In this document: positions 50,119 through 51,196 of the stretch, piece after piece | How the letters are laid out: each line of letters starts with the position of its first letter | Position numbering within the stretch: position 1 is the stretch's first letter | DNA from: Thermoanaerobacterales bacterium UBA4880 | GTDB taxonomy: Bacteria > Bacillota > Thermoanaerobacteria > Thermoanaerobacterales > UBA4877 | Direction: 5' to 3' | Length of the DNA stretch: 51,196 nucleotides | Assembly: GCA_002399285.1 (NCBI GenBank) | Contig: DHDI01000010.1 | Span: 1-51,196 of the forward strand | Notes under the pieces: generated by a model | Databases searched by the model: none | What the model saw: only the letters and a program-made list of their open reading frames with translations | Told to the model about the DNA's origin: nothing | Translations under genes and position numbers: made by a program

Positions 50119-51081
50119 CTATCCGATATATTTAATGAAGTCGATGATCCTGTGGCAGTAGCCATACTCATTATCGTACGCCGCCATTATCTTCACTATG
50201 TTGCCGTCGGACACGACCGTAGAGAGGGGTTCTATTATTGCGGAATGATGGTCGCCCTTGAAGTCTGACATTGGAAGCTGTTTCTCATTAAATGACAGTA
50301 TTCCCCTGTGTGGGCCGGCTGCCATCGCTTTTAGATATTCATTTATTGCCACCACGTTTGTCTGCTTGCCCACCATGAGGTTCATGTCGGCCAAAGATAC
50401 GGCGTCTGTGGGAGCCATGAGGGAGATGCCGTTAAATTTTCCCTCCAGTTCCGGGATGACGCAGCCGATGGACCGGACGTTATCCGCGGCGCGGGGCGGT
50501 ATTGTGAAGTTTGATGCTTTCGAGGTCAGGCAATCCGTATCCGAAACGCAGTATGGACTGATCACGGTGACGTTGCCCTTTAAGATATAGAACTTTTTAT
50601 GTATTATATTCATGATGGGAGCGATACAATTTACCGCCGGGTTGGTCAGGGATATGGTCTTGTGCCTTTCGGGCCTATACATGTTATGATTGACACCCAT
50701 TACGACCGTGATATCTGCCCTGTCGGCGGGTGAAGCGACGACCACCCTTTTTGCTCCGGCAGATACATGTTTATATGCCGGATTATCCGAGGCGTCTATG
50801 ACCACGTCGATGTTTAGGTCCTGCCACGGCAGTTTTTCCACGTCATACTCATGAAAATATAATATTTTTTTCCCATCTATTAAGAGCGAACCGTCCGCAT
50901 ATACGGCACTGCCTTTGTAGTCCCCATATACGGAGTCGTGCGCAAAGCGCCGGATGTCCGACTCGTGGTCGCCGCCGCCGTTTACGGCGGCCACGTCGAT
51001 ATCCTCTTTGTCTTCATATATGATCCTAAGCAGATCCATGCCTATACGTCCTGCTCCGTCAATAGCAATTCTTGTGCTCAA
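50119..51081 (-). CDS. GAPDH-like protein lacking catalytic residues
   Basis: 320 residues, collinear with glyceraldehyde-3-phosphate dehydrogenase from end to end: AIDGAGRIGMDLLR (NAD loop), AHDSVYGDYKG, ADITVVMGVNH, then the YDNEYGYCHRIIDF ending. At the active site SNASCTTNC is replaced by SLTNPAVNC, so the catalytic Cys is Pro148, while the structural Cys152 remains. The base-providing His (TTVHSY) is Ser175 (VTVISPY), and the phosphate-site Arg of MRVPT is Met. It cannot be a normal GAPDH; NAD binding seems kept. TTG 51081 follows GGAGG at seven bases and matches family N-termini. It may be a sensor, a scaffold or an enzyme with other chemistry. Confidence 0.88.
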   Translation of the reverse strand: MSTRIAIDGAGRIGMDLLRIIYEDKEDIDVAAVNGGGDHESDIRRFAHDSVYGDYKGSAVYADGSLLIDGKKILYFHEYDVEKLPWQDLNIDVVIDASDNPAYKHVSAGAKRVVVASPADRADITVVMGVNHNMYRPERHKTISLTNPAVNCIAPIMNIIHKKFYILKGNVTVISPYCVSDTDCLTSKASNFTIPPRAADNVRSIGCVIPELEGKFNGISLMAPTDAVSLADMNLMVGKQTNVVAINEYLKAMAAGPHRGILSFNEKQLPMSDFKGDHHSAIIEPLSTVVSDGNIVKIMAAYDNEYGYCHRIIDFIKYIG

Positions 51082-51196
51082 TTTTGATCCTCCATTTCTA
51101 TGTGCAGTGATCGTTTGATTCATTCTGCGCTTTATAATATTTCATAAATATACCGTATATATTTGTATATAGACCATACTACATAATATATATATT

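Noticed and set aside
1..51196. CRISPR array, insertion sequence or prophage
   Set aside because: No regularly spaced short repeats, transposase or phage structural genes were seen; the only dispersed repeat has two copies and no coding capacity.

Overview
The window looks like chromosomal DNA of a mid-GC, endospore-forming anaerobe of the Clostridia. The evidence is a yabP-yabQ-divIC-S1 sporulation and division block, the redox repressor Rex, a transketolase split into two genes, the pair alr-ndoAI-ndoA (EndoA toxin), an SLH-domain wall protein together with the wall-pyruvylating enzyme CsaB, strong GGAGG ribosome sites, frequent TTG/GTG starts and heavy use of the ATA codon. There is no 16S gene, so genus is not claimed. 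No CRISPR array, prophage, transposase or replication origin was seen.

Left edge (1-3.9 kb) is decaying: a RelB/DinJ-type antitoxin remnant, an XRE-TPR regulator split by one frameshift, an intact S41 protease, a cut-off lipoprotein and an ABC-2 permease broken by several frameshifts. From 4 to 15.3 kb is mostly housekeeping: a ferritin-like/VIT1 iron transporter, pepT, sfsA, the t6A set tsaE-tsaB-rimI-tsaD, bioY under a clear BirA operator, an acyltransferase/DUF1405/2-hydroxyacid dehydrogenase run, rex, an EamA exporter and a small HTH protein. From 15.4 to 21.9 kb comes an accessory island: a threonine-aldolase-like gene, a UTRA-only protein overlapping a full GntR/UTRA regulator, then a mannose-family PTS (IIC-IID-IIB, SIS-domain sugar-phosphate enzyme, IIA). 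The promoter of that operon carries two GGTATAT palindromes 21 bp apart, and a half-site lies at the regulator promoter. The likely job is uptake and deglycation or deamination of an amino sugar or Amadori compound.

From 22 to 33 kb are a DUF4352-like lipoprotein, a DUF4064-like membrane protein, a RING/RDD fusion, a dehydrogenase fragment, two copies of a dispersed repeat of about 160 bp (near 24.2 and 33.0 kb), a tiny lysine-rich protein, an SDR enzyme, acpS-nnrDE-alr-ndoAI-ndoA and a chemoreceptor coupled to a small exported protein. From 33 to 44 kb, DUF5693, a CsaB-TagA fusion and YitT form one overlapping operon, followed by trxB, split transketolase, an MFS exporter and a GH18 enzyme with three SLH domains. 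CsaB-type pyruvylation of wall polymer is what SLH domains bind, so this segment makes both anchor and cargo.

From 44 to 51 kb are an orphan molybdenum-hydroxylase maturation trio (molybdopterin-binding protein, MocA, XdhC with no normal start codon), the yab block, Ppx/GppA, tRNA-Leu, tRNA-fMet and tRNA-Met, a DUF4186 protein, and a GAPDH-like protein whose catalytic Cys and His are replaced by Pro and Ser. The most interesting items are the GAPDH-like pseudoenzyme, the UTRA-only/GntR pair with its operators, the dispersed repeat, and the CsaB-TagA fusion.
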